34,497 bases of DNA, taken from CALFBG01 sp045110315. Its GTDB lineage: Bacteria; Bacteroidota; Bacteroidia; Chitinophagales; Saprospiraceae. Under the pieces are notes generated by a model that saw only the letters and a program-made list of their open reading frames with translations, had not been told where the DNA came from and did not search any database. Position 1 is the stretch's first letter. Each line of letters begins with the position of its first letter. Shown one piece after another: positions 7,965 through 16,084 of the stretch. The stretch covers positions 1 to 34,497 of the forward strand of contig JBGCFY010000022.1 of the NCBI GenBank assembly GCA_045110315.1, read 5' to 3'. The position numbers were made by a program, and so were the translations under genes.

Positions 7965-7984
7965 CCCGACAAATTCAAGTCGGG
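7965..7984. repeat. GC-rich hairpin patch
   Basis: CCCGAC (7965-7970) pairs with GTCGGG (7979-7984) around an 8-nt loop. It directly follows a CCGCCGCCG tract (7954-7964). This GC-rich run is foreign to the surrounding AT-rich intergenic DNA and may be part of a dispersed repeat, though no second copy is in the window. Confidence 0.4.
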
Positions 7985-8023
7985 CATGGTTGATTTACCC
8001 CTGCCAGGCTTACCTTTTGTCAT

Positions 8024-8155
8024 TTAAGATAAACCACCAATTACAACACTGTCATTTTCCGGAATTGTACAGCTTGCGCAGTAGGTTATATTCTTCTTAC
8101 GAATAAGAAACTTAGTCCCTACTTTAATAAGATCCCATTTATTCCAAAATTCCAT
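8024..8155 (-). CDS. Possible small ORF, 43 residues, unknown
   Basis: The minus-strand frame from ATG (8153-8155) to TAA (8024-8026) encodes 43 residues. It starts MEFWNKWDLIKVGTKF, has a CASC motif near the middle and ends VVIGGLS. The composition looks protein-like (Trp, Phe, Ile and Lys mixed, no low complexity), but the frame is short, isolated and has no recognisable family. It could be a real small protein, a gene fragment, or chance. Confidence 0.25.
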   Translation of the reverse strand: MEFWNKWDLIKVGTKFLIRKKNITYCASCTIPENDSVVIGGLS

Positions 8156-8423
8156 AAAAAGATTTCACCTAAGTACTAAGACAAATTTTTTTTACCGTTA
8201 AATCGTGTTAGATTTTGAGCAATGCATAAAGGTGGCTACGAATTTCTTTTGTAAGAAAAACTACCTTAAATCTTGTAGCCAAAGTATCGTTCGTCAGATG
8301 GCCAAATATTTCTTTTATTTATCATCACCACCGTTATTGCTGCATAAATTACAAATAGCATTTGCCGCTTGTATTTGAGAGGTCAGAGCGCTTTGTCTTG
8401 ATAATTAAACCTTCTGCTCTGCT

Positions 8424-8445
8424 GACCGGCAGACCGGTTTGATGC
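8424..8445. repeat. Dispersed 22-nt repeat, copy A
   Basis: GACCGGCAGACCGGTTTGAT plus GC (8424-8445) matches 16063-16084 at 18 of 22 positions. Within it ACCGG (8425-8429) and CCGGT (8434-8438) form a hairpin with a CAGA loop. Imperfect flanking arms (around 8399-8412 and 8437-8450) extend the inverted symmetry. Confidence 0.5.
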
Positions 8446-8598
8446 TCAAGCTAATTTTAACATAACTTCTCGGGATGGCGATATTTTTGCAAAATAACTT
8501 TTCCGTTAAGCCCTTCACTTATCAAAAAGGAAGATAGACCTACTACTATTTTTCCTATCTTACAAATTTGATATTTTATGCCCTTGATTTACCTTGGA

Positions 8599-9363
8599 AT
8601 GAATAAAAACAACCTATTTTTTTTACTGGGGATCATAATGATCTTTTTATTCGCTTGCGACAATCAGCGTTCCAAATCATTGACGATTGCGACTGCTGCC
8701 AATATGCAATTCGCTATGGAAGCATTAACGGAAGCTTTTAGTGAAGAAAGTCAAGTAACTTGTGCTTTAGTGGTCAGTTCTTCTGGTAAACTCACCGCTC
8801 AAATCAAAGCGGGAGCTCCTTATGACGTCTTTGTCTCCGCCGATGTAAAATATCCAGAAGCACTTTATCAAAGTGGTCTGACGGAAGGAGCGGCGAAGGT
8901 TTATGCACACGGTAAATTAGTGCTTTGGTCCATGCTACCCGAACTCCAGCCGTCGATCGAACTATTGCAATCCCCTTCGGTACAACATATTGCCTTAGCC
9001 AATCCGAAAACCGCTCCTTACGGCGCGGCAGCTTTAAGCGTTTTACAGCGGTATAACCTACAAGATAGTGTAAAAGAAAAATTAGTCTACGGAGAAAGTA
9101 TCGCACAAACCAATCGCTTTATCAACTCAAAATCGGTCGAACTAGGATTCACGGCGCTGTCAGTGGTTCGTGCGGAACGAATGCAAGGAGTAGGACAATG
9201 GATCGAATTAGATACGAACCTTTACCAGCCAATTGCACAAGCAGCGGTAGTCTTACAAGCTAAAGAAGGTACTCATCCCGCCGCGATCTCGTTTTACAAA
9301 TTTCTTTTCTCGGCGAAAGCCAAAAAAATACTGAAAGATTTTGGATATTTGGTAGATGAATAG
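8599..9363 (+). CDS. modA: Molybdate ABC transporter substrate-binding lipoprotein
   Basis: The protein binds periplasmic molybdate (or tungstate) and delivers it to ModBC. From the chosen start it has 254 residues, the normal ModA size. A lipoprotein signal MNKNNLFFLLGIIMIFLFAC places the lipidated cysteine at residue 20. The mature part opens with LTIATAANMQFAMEAL and contains VSSSGKLTAQIKAGAPYDVFVSAD, the hallmark oxyanion-binding stretches of the family. An in-frame ATG at 8578 exists, but starting at 8599 places the signal peptide correctly and has GGA just upstream. It overlaps the next gene by 8 bp and heads the modA-mop-modB-modC operon. Confidence 0.93.
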   Translation: MNKNNLFFLLGIIMIFLFACDNQRSKSLTIATAANMQFAMEALTEAFSEESQVTCALVVSSSGKLTAQIKAGAPYDVFVSADVKYPEALYQSGLTEGAAKVYAHGKLVLWSMLPELQPSIELLQSPSVQHIALANPKTAPYGAAALSVLQRYNLQDSVKEKLVYGESIAQTNRFINSKSVELGFTALSVVRAERMQGVGQWIELDTNLYQPIAQAAVVLQAKEGTHPAAISFYKFLFSAKAKKILKDFGYLVDE

Positions 9364-9757
9364 CTTGAGTGGACATATTAGCAACATTGAGGAGTGCGGG
9401 CAGTTATCTTTAGTGACGGTGCGCTTTAGTGCTACGCTAATACTCAAGGCTATCGTTGTAGAAACGACCGCTACGGCGGCTTACCTCAGTATAGATCGTA
9501 AAATTAAAATGCTTTTTAAAGAAACGGAAGTTGTCGTGGGAACTAATGCTCCGCACGCGATTAGTTTACAAAATCGGATCGAAGGAACCGTGCAGGCCAT
9601 TGAACGCGGGCAATTGATTAGTAAAATAAAGATTGCGACGGAAGTAGGAGTCGTAGTTTCGATCATTAGTACCAACGCGGTAGCTCATTTAAGACTCGTA
9701 GAAAATTTGCCCGTAGTGGCAATGATTAAATTAAACGAAATGATGCTGGCGGAATGA
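9356..9757 (+). CDS. Stand-alone di-Mop (TOBE-like) molybdate-binding protein
   Basis: The 133-residue protein is two tandem Mop domains of about 66 residues: residues 1-66 open with LSGHISNIEECGQLSLVTV, and 67-133 with IEGTVQAIERGQLISKIKI. Mop domains assemble into oligomers that bind molybdate or tungstate, as in molbindins and in the C-terminus of ModC/ModE. There is no helix-turn-helix, so it is not a ModE regulator. It overlaps modA by 8 bp and modB by 4 bp, so it is translated as part of the operon and probably buffers cytoplasmic oxyanion or relays it to cofactor synthesis. That role is inference. Confidence 0.85.
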   Translation: MNSLSGHISNIEECGQLSLVTVRFSATLILKAIVVETTATAAYLSIDRKIKMLFKETEVVVGTNAPHAISLQNRIEGTVQAIERGQLISKIKIATEVGVVVSIISTNAVAHLRLVENLPVVAMIKLNEMMLAE

Positions 9758-10428
9758 TTGATTGGGCACCTTTAGTTTTAACGTTCGAATTAGCGCTGGT
9801 AACCACGCTGATTTTACTCGTTGTATCTATTCCATTAGCCTATTGGTTGGTGCATACCGAATCTCGTTGGAAACCAGTTGTTGAGACTTTAGTAAGTATG
9901 CCGCTCGTGTTGCCGCCAACTGTTTTGGGCTTTTACTTTTTAATTGCTTTTAGTCCCGCCAATGCTTTTGGAAATTGGTTGCAAACAACATTTGGCTTAA
10001 AGTTGGTTTTCTCTTTTGTAGGTTTAGTCTTAGCTTCGGTAATTTATAGTTTGCCATTTATGGTGCATCCCATTCAAGCTGGTTTGGCCAGTTTGCCGCG
10101 TTCGTTGGTGGAAGCGGCTTACGTCCTAGGGAAATCTAAAACAACTACCTTATTTAAAGTACAACTTCCTAATATTAAAACTTCCTTACTTACCGGAATT
10201 GTATTAGCATTTGCACATACCGTGGGAGAATTTGGCGTAGTTTTGATGATTGGTGGAAATATTCCGGGGAAGACTAAAGTAGCTTCCATTGCGATTTACG
10301 ACGAAGTGGAAGCCTTGAATTACGCGGCGGCAAATCGCTACTCTTTCGTTTTATTTAGTATTAGCTTTTGTATTTTATTATTTGTTTATTTGATTAATGG
10401 TGGTTATTTAAAAAAGTTTTGGAAATGA
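9754..10428 (+). CDS. modB: Molybdate ABC transporter permease
   Basis: This is the inner-membrane channel subunit of the molybdate importer, 224 residues with about five or six helices, as usual for ModB. The early motif SMPLVLPPTVLGFYFL and the cytoplasmic EAA loop (about residues 120-140, EAAYVLGKSKTTTLFKVQLP), which contacts the ATPase, are both present. FGVVLMIGGNIPGKTKVAS near residue 165 is also characteristic of this subunit. The ATG at 9754 overlaps the preceding mop stop (ATGA), and its own stop overlaps the modC start, indicating translational coupling. Confidence 0.95.
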   Translation: MIDWAPLVLTFELALVTTLILLVVSIPLAYWLVHTESRWKPVVETLVSMPLVLPPTVLGFYFLIAFSPANAFGNWLQTTFGLKLVFSFVGLVLASVIYSLPFMVHPIQAGLASLPRSLVEAAYVLGKSKTTTLFKVQLPNIKTSLLTGIVLAFAHTVGEFGVVLMIGGNIPGKTKVASIAIYDEVEALNYAAANRYSFVLFSISFCILLFVYLINGGYLKKFWK

Positions 10429-11300
10429 TCACGTTGAACCTTAGTAAAAAATTAGCAGCGGCGACGGGGGAAATGCAACTTCGGTTGGAGTTGTCCATCG
10501 AAGCAGGACAATTGGTGACACTTCACGGAAAGTCAGGTGCTGGAAAAACTTCCACCTTCCGGATGTTAGCAGGTTTACTCCAACCAGATGATGGCTATAT
10601 TGAAGTAGCCGGACAAACTTGGTTCGATGCAAAGCGTAAGGTTAACCTTAGTCCGCAGGAGCGAAAAATAGGCTACGTTTTTCAAGACTATGCTTTGTTT
10701 CCCAATATGACGATTCGGGAAAATTTGCAATTTGCCGTTCCCAAAAACCAAAATGCTAAAATCATTGCAGAGCTAATTGAGTTTATGGAATTAGGACAAC
10801 TCCAAGACCGAAAACCACTCACTTTGTCTGGTGGACAAAAGCAACGTGTAGCACTCGCCCGAGCATTAGTCCAACAACCCAAAATCCTTTTACTCGACGA
10901 ACCGCTTTCGGCCTTAGATAGTAGTATTCGTTTGAAACTACAAGATTATCTCTTGCAACTTCACCAACATTATGAACTTACCACGATGTTAATTAGTCAC
11001 GACCTCGGCGAAATTTTTAAATTATCCGATCGCGTTTATCAATTGAAAAATGGACAAATTATTGCGCAAGGTACGCCCGACGAAATCTTTATTCAGCAAA
11101 AAGTCAGTGGGAAGTTTAAATTTACAGGAGAAGTTTTAAAAATAGAAAAAGAAGAAATTGTCTATGTCGTTACGGCGTTAGTGCACACCAACGTCGTGAA
11201 AGTGATTGCTCAAGCCAACGAAGTCGAAGACTTGAAAGTAGGGGACAAGGTAATGTTGGTTTCGAAAGCTTTTAATCCGATGTTGTATAAATTGGCTTAG
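10425..11300 (+). CDS. modC: Molybdate ABC transporter ATP-binding protein
   Basis: ATPase of the molybdate importer, 291 residues from the ATG at 10425, which overlaps the modB stop (ATGA). A longer in-frame reading from a TTG at 10419 adds only two residues and is less likely. Walker A is GKSGAGKT (35-42), the Q-loop is at Gln87 (YVFQDYALFP), the signature is LSGGQKQRVALARAL (134-148), Walker B is ILLLDE (154-159), and the switch His is in LISHDL (192). Residues about 232-291 form a C-terminal TOBE/Mop domain, so the operon encodes Mop folds in two proteins. A shared terminator follows. Confidence 0.95.
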   Translation: MITLNLSKKLAAATGEMQLRLELSIEAGQLVTLHGKSGAGKTSTFRMLAGLLQPDDGYIEVAGQTWFDAKRKVNLSPQERKIGYVFQDYALFPNMTIRENLQFAVPKNQNAKIIAELIEFMELGQLQDRKPLTLSGGQKQRVALARALVQQPKILLLDEPLSALDSSIRLKLQDYLLQLHQHYELTTMLISHDLGEIFKLSDRVYQLKNGQIIAQGTPDEIFIQQKVSGKFKFTGEVLKIEKEEIVYVVTALVHTNVVKVIAQANEVEDLKVGDKVMLVSKAFNPMLYKLA

Positions 11301-11316
11301 TTGTTAAACGCCTTTA

Positions 11317-11360
11317 TAAAAAAAATCCGAATAAAGCCTCAGCGCTATCCGGATTTTCTA
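11317..11360. terminator. Bidirectional terminator between modC and cystathionine beta-synthase
   Basis: AAAATCCG (11322-11329) pairs with CGGATTTT (11350-11357) around a 20-nt loop. An A-rich run precedes it and T's follow, so it can serve both convergent transcripts. Confidence 0.65.
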
Positions 11361-11391
11361 TCCATATTTTTTAATTCAAAGTTTGTATAAT

Positions 11392-12747
11392 TTATACCGC
11401 TTGAATGATATCGTATTTGGTCAAAACGTGAAAAGCACCGAGTCGATCTAGCGCAATAATGGCTGGGATTTTTTCACTCATGTGGTTCCGTAATTGGCTG
11501 AAGCCCAAATCTTCGTTGACGATTGGAAAACTTTCGCCCATAATGGATTCAACTGTTTTTTCTGCGTTTTGCATCGGACTGTCCAACAAACAAGCCAAGA
11601 CACTGCTTTCCGTAATGGAACCGACGATGTCTGTACCATTCATTACGGGCAACTGAGAAATATCATTTTCCCGCATCAAATTGAGTGTTTCCTTGATTGT
11701 AGCATCTTTAGCAATGGAGAAGAAAGTCTTATCTGATTTCATGTTAATCAAATCCGACACCTTTAATTCCGCATCAATAAAACCGCGTTCGCGCATCCAT
11801 TCATCGTTGTAGATTTTTCCAACGTAACGACTACCATGATCATGAATAATCACGACGACAACATCATCTTTCGTCAATTGATCTTTTAACTGTAGAAGAC
11901 CGGCTACGGCTGATCCGGCAGAATAACCCAAGAAAATACCTTCTTCTCGTGCTAGGCGACGTGCCATAATTGCACCATCTTTATCTGAAACTTTTTCGAA
12001 GTGGTCAATAATCCCAAAATCTACGTTTTTGGGCAGAATATCCTCTCCGATACCTTCCGTGATGTAAGGGTAAATCTCTTTTTCATCAAATTCGCCTGTC
12101 TCGTGGAATTTTTTGAAAACGGAACCGTAAGTATCAACTCCCCAAACTTTAACGTCCGGGTTTTGTTCTTTCAAATATTTTCCCGTTCCAGAAACAGTTC
12201 CTCCCGTTCCGACACCTACGATCATGTGTGTGATTTTACCTTCCGTTTGTTCCCAGATCTCTGGTCCCGTACTTTCGTAATGGGCTAGTCGGTTAGATAA
12301 ATTATCGTATTGATTACACCAATAAGAATTTGGAATCTCCTTACTGAGTCGTTCCGCGACGGAATAATAGGAGCGAGGATCTTCTGGCGTAACGTTGGTA
12401 GGACAAACGATAACTTCCGCCCCCATGGCTTTTAGAATATCAAATTTTTCTTTGGACTGTTTGTCGCTGGTCGTAAAGATAGATTTGTATCCCTTTACGC
12501 AAGCCGCCAAAGCTAAGCCCATTCCTGTGTTTCCTGAAGTACATTCAATGATCGTTCCGCCGGGTTTGATATCACCCCGTTTTTCCGCATCCTCCAACAT
12601 CTTGAGTGCCATTCGATCTTTGATAGAGTGACCAGGATTGAAGGTTTCTACTTTCATCAAAACCAAAGCCGGAATATCTTCAATGACTTTGTTCAATTTT
12701 ACCATCGGCGTATTGCCAATTGTTTCTAAAATATTTTGGTAGTACAT
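11392..12747 (-). CDS. Cystathionine beta-synthase with C-terminal CBS domains
   Basis: The 451-residue enzyme joins a fold-type II PLP catalytic domain (about 1-325) to a C-terminal pair of CBS domains (about 333-451). The PLP lysine is Lys43 in GHSIKDRMALKM. The substrate carboxylate loop is TSGNTGMG (70-77) and the phosphate loop is GTGGTVSGTGKY. CBS condenses serine with homocysteine to cystathionine, the first step of reverse transsulfuration. Cysteine synthase is the alternative, but the CBS pair and the length favour cystathionine beta-synthase. The CBS domains probably bind an adenosyl ligand that tunes activity. Together with the MetX-like gene this places sulfur amino-acid metabolism on both sides of the mod operon. 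Confidence 0.87.
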   Translation of the reverse strand: MYYQNILETIGNTPMVKLNKVIEDIPALVLMKVETFNPGHSIKDRMALKMLEDAEKRGDIKPGGTIIECTSGNTGMGLALAACVKGYKSIFTTSDKQSKEKFDILKAMGAEVIVCPTNVTPEDPRSYYSVAERLSKEIPNSYWCNQYDNLSNRLAHYESTGPEIWEQTEGKITHMIVGVGTGGTVSGTGKYLKEQNPDVKVWGVDTYGSVFKKFHETGEFDEKEIYPYITEGIGEDILPKNVDFGIIDHFEKVSDKDGAIMARRLAREEGIFLGYSAGSAVAGLLQLKDQLTKDDVVVVIIHDHGSRYVGKIYNDEWMRERGFIDAELKVSDLINMKSDKTFFSIAKDATIKETLNLMRENDISQLPVMNGTDIVGSITESSVLACLLDSPMQNAEKTVESIMGESFPIVNEDLGFSQLRNHMSEKIPAIIALDRLGAFHVLTKYDIIQAV

Positions 12748-12891
12748 GAATCGTTTTTATTTGAAATAATGGTTTTTTGAAGTATTGAGGCGATTAGTAA
12801 CTTTTATTGGTGTTTTTGGTATTAAAGAGTATGCTATGCTTAACGTTAAAGGAAAGAAAATTGCTGTTCCTAAAGCGTAAGAAAATGACTT

Positions 12892-13842
12892 CTATCTAAA
12901 AAAGCTAGTTTTTACAAAAAATCGTGGATCTTTCGCTCCTAATTGCTGAGCAACCGTCTTCGAAACCACGACGTTAATATTTTCATCATAGACATTACTC
13001 GGCAATCTTCCAATGACCTTTGCATAGACTGTACGATTATTCATTGGATTGGTTACAGCAATGATCGAATTGATTTTTGCTTTTCGGTGGAGTGCAAATA
13101 AACCACTGCGTTGTTGACCTTCTCGTTGCCAGTACGCAATGCCTTGTTGTTCTCGTAATTTTTTACCATTTCCGGTGCGCAAAAACTTTTGTTGTAAGTA
13201 ATAATTATGTTTCTCTTTTGCACTTCCTTTTGCTTGCTGGTATTTCTTTGGAATGCCCTTAATATTCATCCAACCCAAATGCAAAACCTGTCCGACCTTT
13301 AGCGTAGTATTCATCAATTGGTTTCGCGTCATCACGGTATCCAAGGACATTTTAAAATGATATTTTGCAATTCGATAAAGATTATCACCACTTTTTACTC
13401 GATAGCAAATGGGAATGTATTGCATTGGGTCAAAACCAGACCACTTGTAGCGCTTAATCACCCGATTGGGAATAGGAACTTTTACCGGCGTACCAATAGA
13501 AACGACCGCATCCTTGAGGGAAGTATTATAATAATAAAGATCATTCATGGATAAACCGTAGAATGTAGCCAAGGAATATAAGGTTTGTTTCTTTTCAATG
13601 GTATGGACAAATATTTTTTCTTTAAACGCTTCAAAGTTGATAAATATGGTATCTTTAGCAGTAAGAAAATTCGTACTATCTCCAGTGTTGTTGGCGATGC
13701 TGACTGTGGTTGAAGCTAAAATCATCATCGATACGAAGCTAGCGCCACTAAGGCTTTTGCACATCGAAAAACCCTTGGTAACGTAGCGCCTAACCGTGGA
13801 AAGTAAATTTAGTAATTGTTTCTCATCAATGTTCATACGCAA
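12892..13842 (-). CDS. LysM and RlpA-like double-psi barrel cell-wall protein
   Basis: The 316-residue protein has a hydrophobic export segment (about 34-50), two LysM peptidoglycan-binding domains (about 79-124 and 147-189) and a C-terminal barrel (about 240-316). The barrel contains INSIIAVTNPMNNRTVYAKV, typical of RlpA-like folds seen in Bacteroidota LysM proteins. It probably binds or remodels the cell wall in the periplasm. The annotated start leaves only 26 bp to the divergent kdsB start. An internal ATG at residue 27 (position 13764), opening MCKSLSGASFVSMM, gives a cleaner signal peptide and a 104-bp divergent promoter region, so it may be the true start. No lytic catalytic Asp is evident. 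Confidence 0.83.
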   Translation of the reverse strand: MRMNIDEKQLLNLLSTVRRYVTKGFSMCKSLSGASFVSMMILASTTVSIANNTGDSTNFLTAKDTIFINFEAFKEKIFVHTIEKKQTLYSLATFYGLSMNDLYYYNTSLKDAVVSIGTPVKVPIPNRVIKRYKWSGFDPMQYIPICYRVKSGDNLYRIAKYHFKMSLDTVMTRNQLMNTTLKVGQVLHLGWMNIKGIPKKYQQAKGSAKEKHNYYLQQKFLRTGNGKKLREQQGIAYWQREGQQRSGLFALHRKAKINSIIAVTNPMNNRTVYAKVIGRLPSNVYDENINVVVSKTVAQQLGAKDPRFFVKTSFFR

Positions 13843-13868
13843 TTGGTGTTGTTTGTTAGCACAAAAAT

Positions 13869-14609
13869 ATGAAAACTCTCGGTATTATTCCTGCTCGATA
13901 CGCTTCAACTCGCTTTCCTGGTAAACCTTTGGTAGATATTTTAGGAAAATCTATGATTCAAAGGGTTTTTGAGCAAGTCGAAAAGGCAAAGTTGATGGAT
14001 AAAGTAATCGTTGCCACGGACGATCAAAGAATTTTTGCCCACGTAGTCGCTTTCGGTGGCACCGTACAAATGACAAGGGCTGATCATTTGAGTGGCACAG
14101 ATCGTTGTGCTGAAATCGCGGAAAACTTTGCAGAATTTGACCTCGTAGTTAATATTCAAGGCGATGAACCTTTTATCGACCCTTCCCAAATTGATCAACT
14201 AATTCAATTGCTACACGATCGGCAAGACTTCGACGTTGCCACTTTAGCAAAGAAAATTAAGGAGGAAGCGGAACTCTTTAGTCCCAATATCGTAAAATTG
14301 CTTTGGACACAAGCACAGCAAGCCATTTACTTCAGCCGACATCCCATTCCTTTTGTGAGAAATGCAGCGCAGGAAGCTTGGCTGGCGCAGCAAGATTATT
14401 ATAAACATATCGGTATTTATGCCTTTCGTCGAACGCAGTTGCTGACTTTAGCAGCGCTCGCGCCGAGTCGCTTAGAACAAGCAGAATCTTTAGAACAACT
14501 CCGGTGGCTAGAAAATGGATACCGAATCGGTGTGGGAATTACCGAACTAGAATCTATGGGCATCGATACGCCCGAAGACCTCAAAAAAATTATAAAAAAA
14601 CAAGCATGA
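13869..14609 (+). CDS. kdsB: 3-deoxy-manno-octulosonate cytidylyltransferase (CMP-Kdo synthetase)
   Basis: KdsB activates Kdo with CTP to CMP-Kdo for lipid A core assembly, in the cytoplasm. The 246-residue length is typical. The nucleotide-binding N-terminus is IIPARYASTRFPGKPL (residues 6-21). VVNIQGDEPFI near residues 94-104 carries the metal-binding Asp of the family, and the YFSRHPIPF and YKHIGIYAFRR signatures also match. The ATG at 13869 is first in frame. Its stop overlaps the NUDIX start by 4 bp (ATGA), so the two are translationally coupled. Confidence 0.96.
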   Translation: MKTLGIIPARYASTRFPGKPLVDILGKSMIQRVFEQVEKAKLMDKVIVATDDQRIFAHVVAFGGTVQMTRADHLSGTDRCAEIAENFAEFDLVVNIQGDEPFIDPSQIDQLIQLLHDRQDFDVATLAKKIKEEAELFSPNIVKLLWTQAQQAIYFSRHPIPFVRNAAQEAWLAQQDYYKHIGIYAFRRTQLLTLAALAPSRLEQAESLEQLRWLENGYRIGVGITELESMGIDTPEDLKKIIKKQA

Positions 14610-15130
14610 ATTACTGTAGCAATTGTGGCACAAAAGTAAACTTTCAAGCGGTACCAGAGGATCATCTTCCTCGTCACGTATGCCCACAATGTACTTTGAT
14701 TCATTATCAAAATCCTAAAATCGTTACAGGATGCTTGCCCATTTGGGAAGATAAAGTGCTACTCTGTAAGAGAGCCATCGAACCTCGTCACGGGTATTGG
14801 AATATTCCAGGTGGATACATGGAAAATGGAGAAACGGTAGAGGAGGGCGCAATGCGAGAAGTATGGGAGGAAGCCTTTGCGAAGGTAGAAATAATTGGTT
14901 TACATACTTTATATAGTATTCCTCACGTCAATCAAGTTTATTTACATTTCTTAGCTGAGATGACGACGCCGGATTTTGAAGCGGGCGTTGAAAGCCTTGA
15001 GGTCGCCTTATTTAAAGAAGAAGACATTCCTTGGGAAAATATCGCCTTTACTTCTTCTACTTTTAGTTTAAAATGCTTTTTCTCAGATCGCAAAGCAGGA
15101 ATTCGTCAACTACACCGGAGTAAGGTATAA
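14606..15130 (+). CDS. NUDIX hydrolase with N-terminal zinc ribbon
   Basis: The frame is open from 14504, but the ATG at 14606, overlapping the kdsB stop as ATGA, gives the natural 174-residue protein opening MNYCSNCGTKV. Cys4, Cys7, Cys26 and Cys29 form a zinc ribbon, as in the NADH pyrophosphatase/YfgB-like NUDIX group. The NUDIX box runs from Gly70 through Glu76, Arg84, Glu85, Glu88 and Glu89. The usual glycine after the EE pair is replaced (EEAF). It hydrolyses a nucleoside diphosphate-linked substrate, perhaps a nucleotide sugar or dinucleotide; the exact substrate is unknown. Coupling to kdsB hints at nucleotide-sugar housekeeping, but this is inference. Confidence 0.88.
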   Translation: MNYCSNCGTKVNFQAVPEDHLPRHVCPQCTLIHYQNPKIVTGCLPIWEDKVLLCKRAIEPRHGYWNIPGGYMENGETVEEGAMREVWEEAFAKVEIIGLHTLYSIPHVNQVYLHFLAEMTTPDFEAGVESLEVALFKEEDIPWENIAFTSSTFSLKCFFSDRKAGIRQLHRSKV

Positions 15131-15154
15131 AGTAGTTTCGCCTAAAGCTCTCAA

Positions 15155-15637
15155 TTACAATACAGAAGCGTCAAAAGAGAGTGGCAACAAATCTTTTGCT
15201 CGATCTAATACGTAAATCTCTCCTTCTTCCCCTTGCATAATAATTTGAATATCCTGCTGGTACTTTTGCTCCGTCTCACAAATGACTTGTCGGCACGCGC
15301 CACAAGGAGAAACGGGAGCCGTGATCGTTTGCCTAGGATTTTTGGCTGTTACCGCGATGGCCGTTACGGCGACTTTAGGATATTGTGAAGCGGCGGCGGC
15401 AATAGCTACTCGTTCCGCACACAAGCAAAGTGGATAAGAAGCATTTTCTTGATTGCTTCCACCAATCATTTTCCCGTTTGCCAATAACAAACCTGCTCCT
15501 ACTTGAAACTTGGAGTAAGGAGCGTATGCATCAGCTAAAGCAGTTTTTGCTAGTTGTAGCAAAGCTTGTGCTTCCTCGCTTAAATCTTTGGTTTCTTGGT
15601 ATACTTTGAGCGTGGTGGTCAGGCTGATCTCCTTCAT
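15155..15637 (-). CDS. cdd: Cytidine deaminase
   Basis: The 160-residue enzyme deaminates cytidine and deoxycytidine in pyrimidine salvage. It has the small tetrameric CDA layout. The zinc site is Cys73-Ala-Glu75 (LCAERVAI) with Cys112 and Cys115 in SPCGACRQ, and Glu75 is the proton shuttle. AYAPYSKFQVGAG (about 38-50) is the conserved substrate-binding entry. It is convergent with the NUDIX gene, separated by 24 bp with no clear terminator. An N-terminal extension of about 20 residues before the core is normal for Bacteroidota. Confidence 0.95.
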   Translation of the reverse strand: MKEISLTTTLKVYQETKDLSEEAQALLQLAKTALADAYAPYSKFQVGAGLLLANGKMIGGSNQENASYPLCLCAERVAIAAAASQYPKVAVTAIAVTAKNPRQTITAPVSPCGACRQVICETEQKYQQDIQIIMQGEEGEIYVLDRAKDLLPLSFDASVL

Positions 15638-15717
15638 TTTTTCAGTTTTTAGGTCATCTTTGTTTGAAACTAAATTTATGATACCAACGTATCTTTAAGC
15701 TATAAGATTTATTTCAA

Positions 15718-15815
15718 GAAGTTGTTTGAAAACTCCAAAAAGAGCTTCAGTTTGAACAAAAACCGCTGCTTCTCAACTGGTTTTAGAATTATTAAACAAG
15801 CTCTAAAACAACTTC
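15718..15815. repeat. Intergenic inverted-repeat element, copy 4
   Basis: GAAGTTGTTT (15718-15727) and AAACAACTTC (15806-15815) are perfect inverted termini of a 98-bp element. Inside, GAGCTT near 15742 and AAGCTC near 15798 continue the inverted symmetry with an offset, so the two halves look like a once longer palindrome. Confidence 0.55.
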
Positions 15816-16062
15816 GTTCTTTACTAGCTACGCAGGGCAAAAATTACAATGGAGCGAAATTTAAGCTTTTTATGGCTTTTGCCGAATATAAAGTTGCTCA
15901 ATGTAAACAATTAATGGAATCTTCAAGATACTACAAATTACTTTTTATCTAGCAGTTATGCTAAAACAACTGCTAGCTGTAAATCTTGCAGACAAAACAT
16001 TGATCGCCAGAGACAAAAGAAATTCGTTCTGATAATCAAGTCTTTATCCCTGATTTATCCCT

Positions 16063-16084
16063 GACTGGCAGGCAGGTTTGATTC
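16063..16084. repeat. Dispersed 22-nt repeat, copy B
   Basis: GACTGGCAGGCAGGTTTGAT plus TC at 16063-16084 matches 8424-8445 at 18 of 22 positions. It sits in a long gene-free stretch, as copy A does. The GGCAGGCAGG core resembles palindromic repeats common in Bacteroidota intergenic DNA. Confidence 0.5.

Larger units (their letters stand above)
7766..8598. other. Long intergenic region between metX and modA
   Basis: These 833 bases have no recognised gene. They contain a GC-rich patch with a hairpin (7951-7984), a possible 43-codon minus-strand ORF (8024-8155), an imperfect hairpin with arms GGCTAC (8234-8239) and GTAGCC (8275-8280), and a dispersed 22-nt repeat (8424-8445). A 79-codon plus-strand frame at 7788-8027 looks non-coding. 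The patchy composition suggests remnants of decayed or inserted sequence. Confidence 0.6.

Noticed and set aside
7788..8027. 79-codon open frame downstream of metX
   Set aside because: Lys/Arg-rich with no recognisable motif, overlaps a hairpin-forming GC-rich patch, and looks like chance reading of non-coding DNA.
8385..8450. Possible tRNA or tRNA remnant (AGAGCGC-like run)
   Set aside because: No acceptor stem, T-arm or anticodon arm can be formed around it; it is explained better by the dispersed repeat.
15722..15952. 76-codon open frame upstream of cdd
   Set aside because: It begins with TTG inside a repeat arm and runs across the inverted-repeat element; there is no supporting feature.
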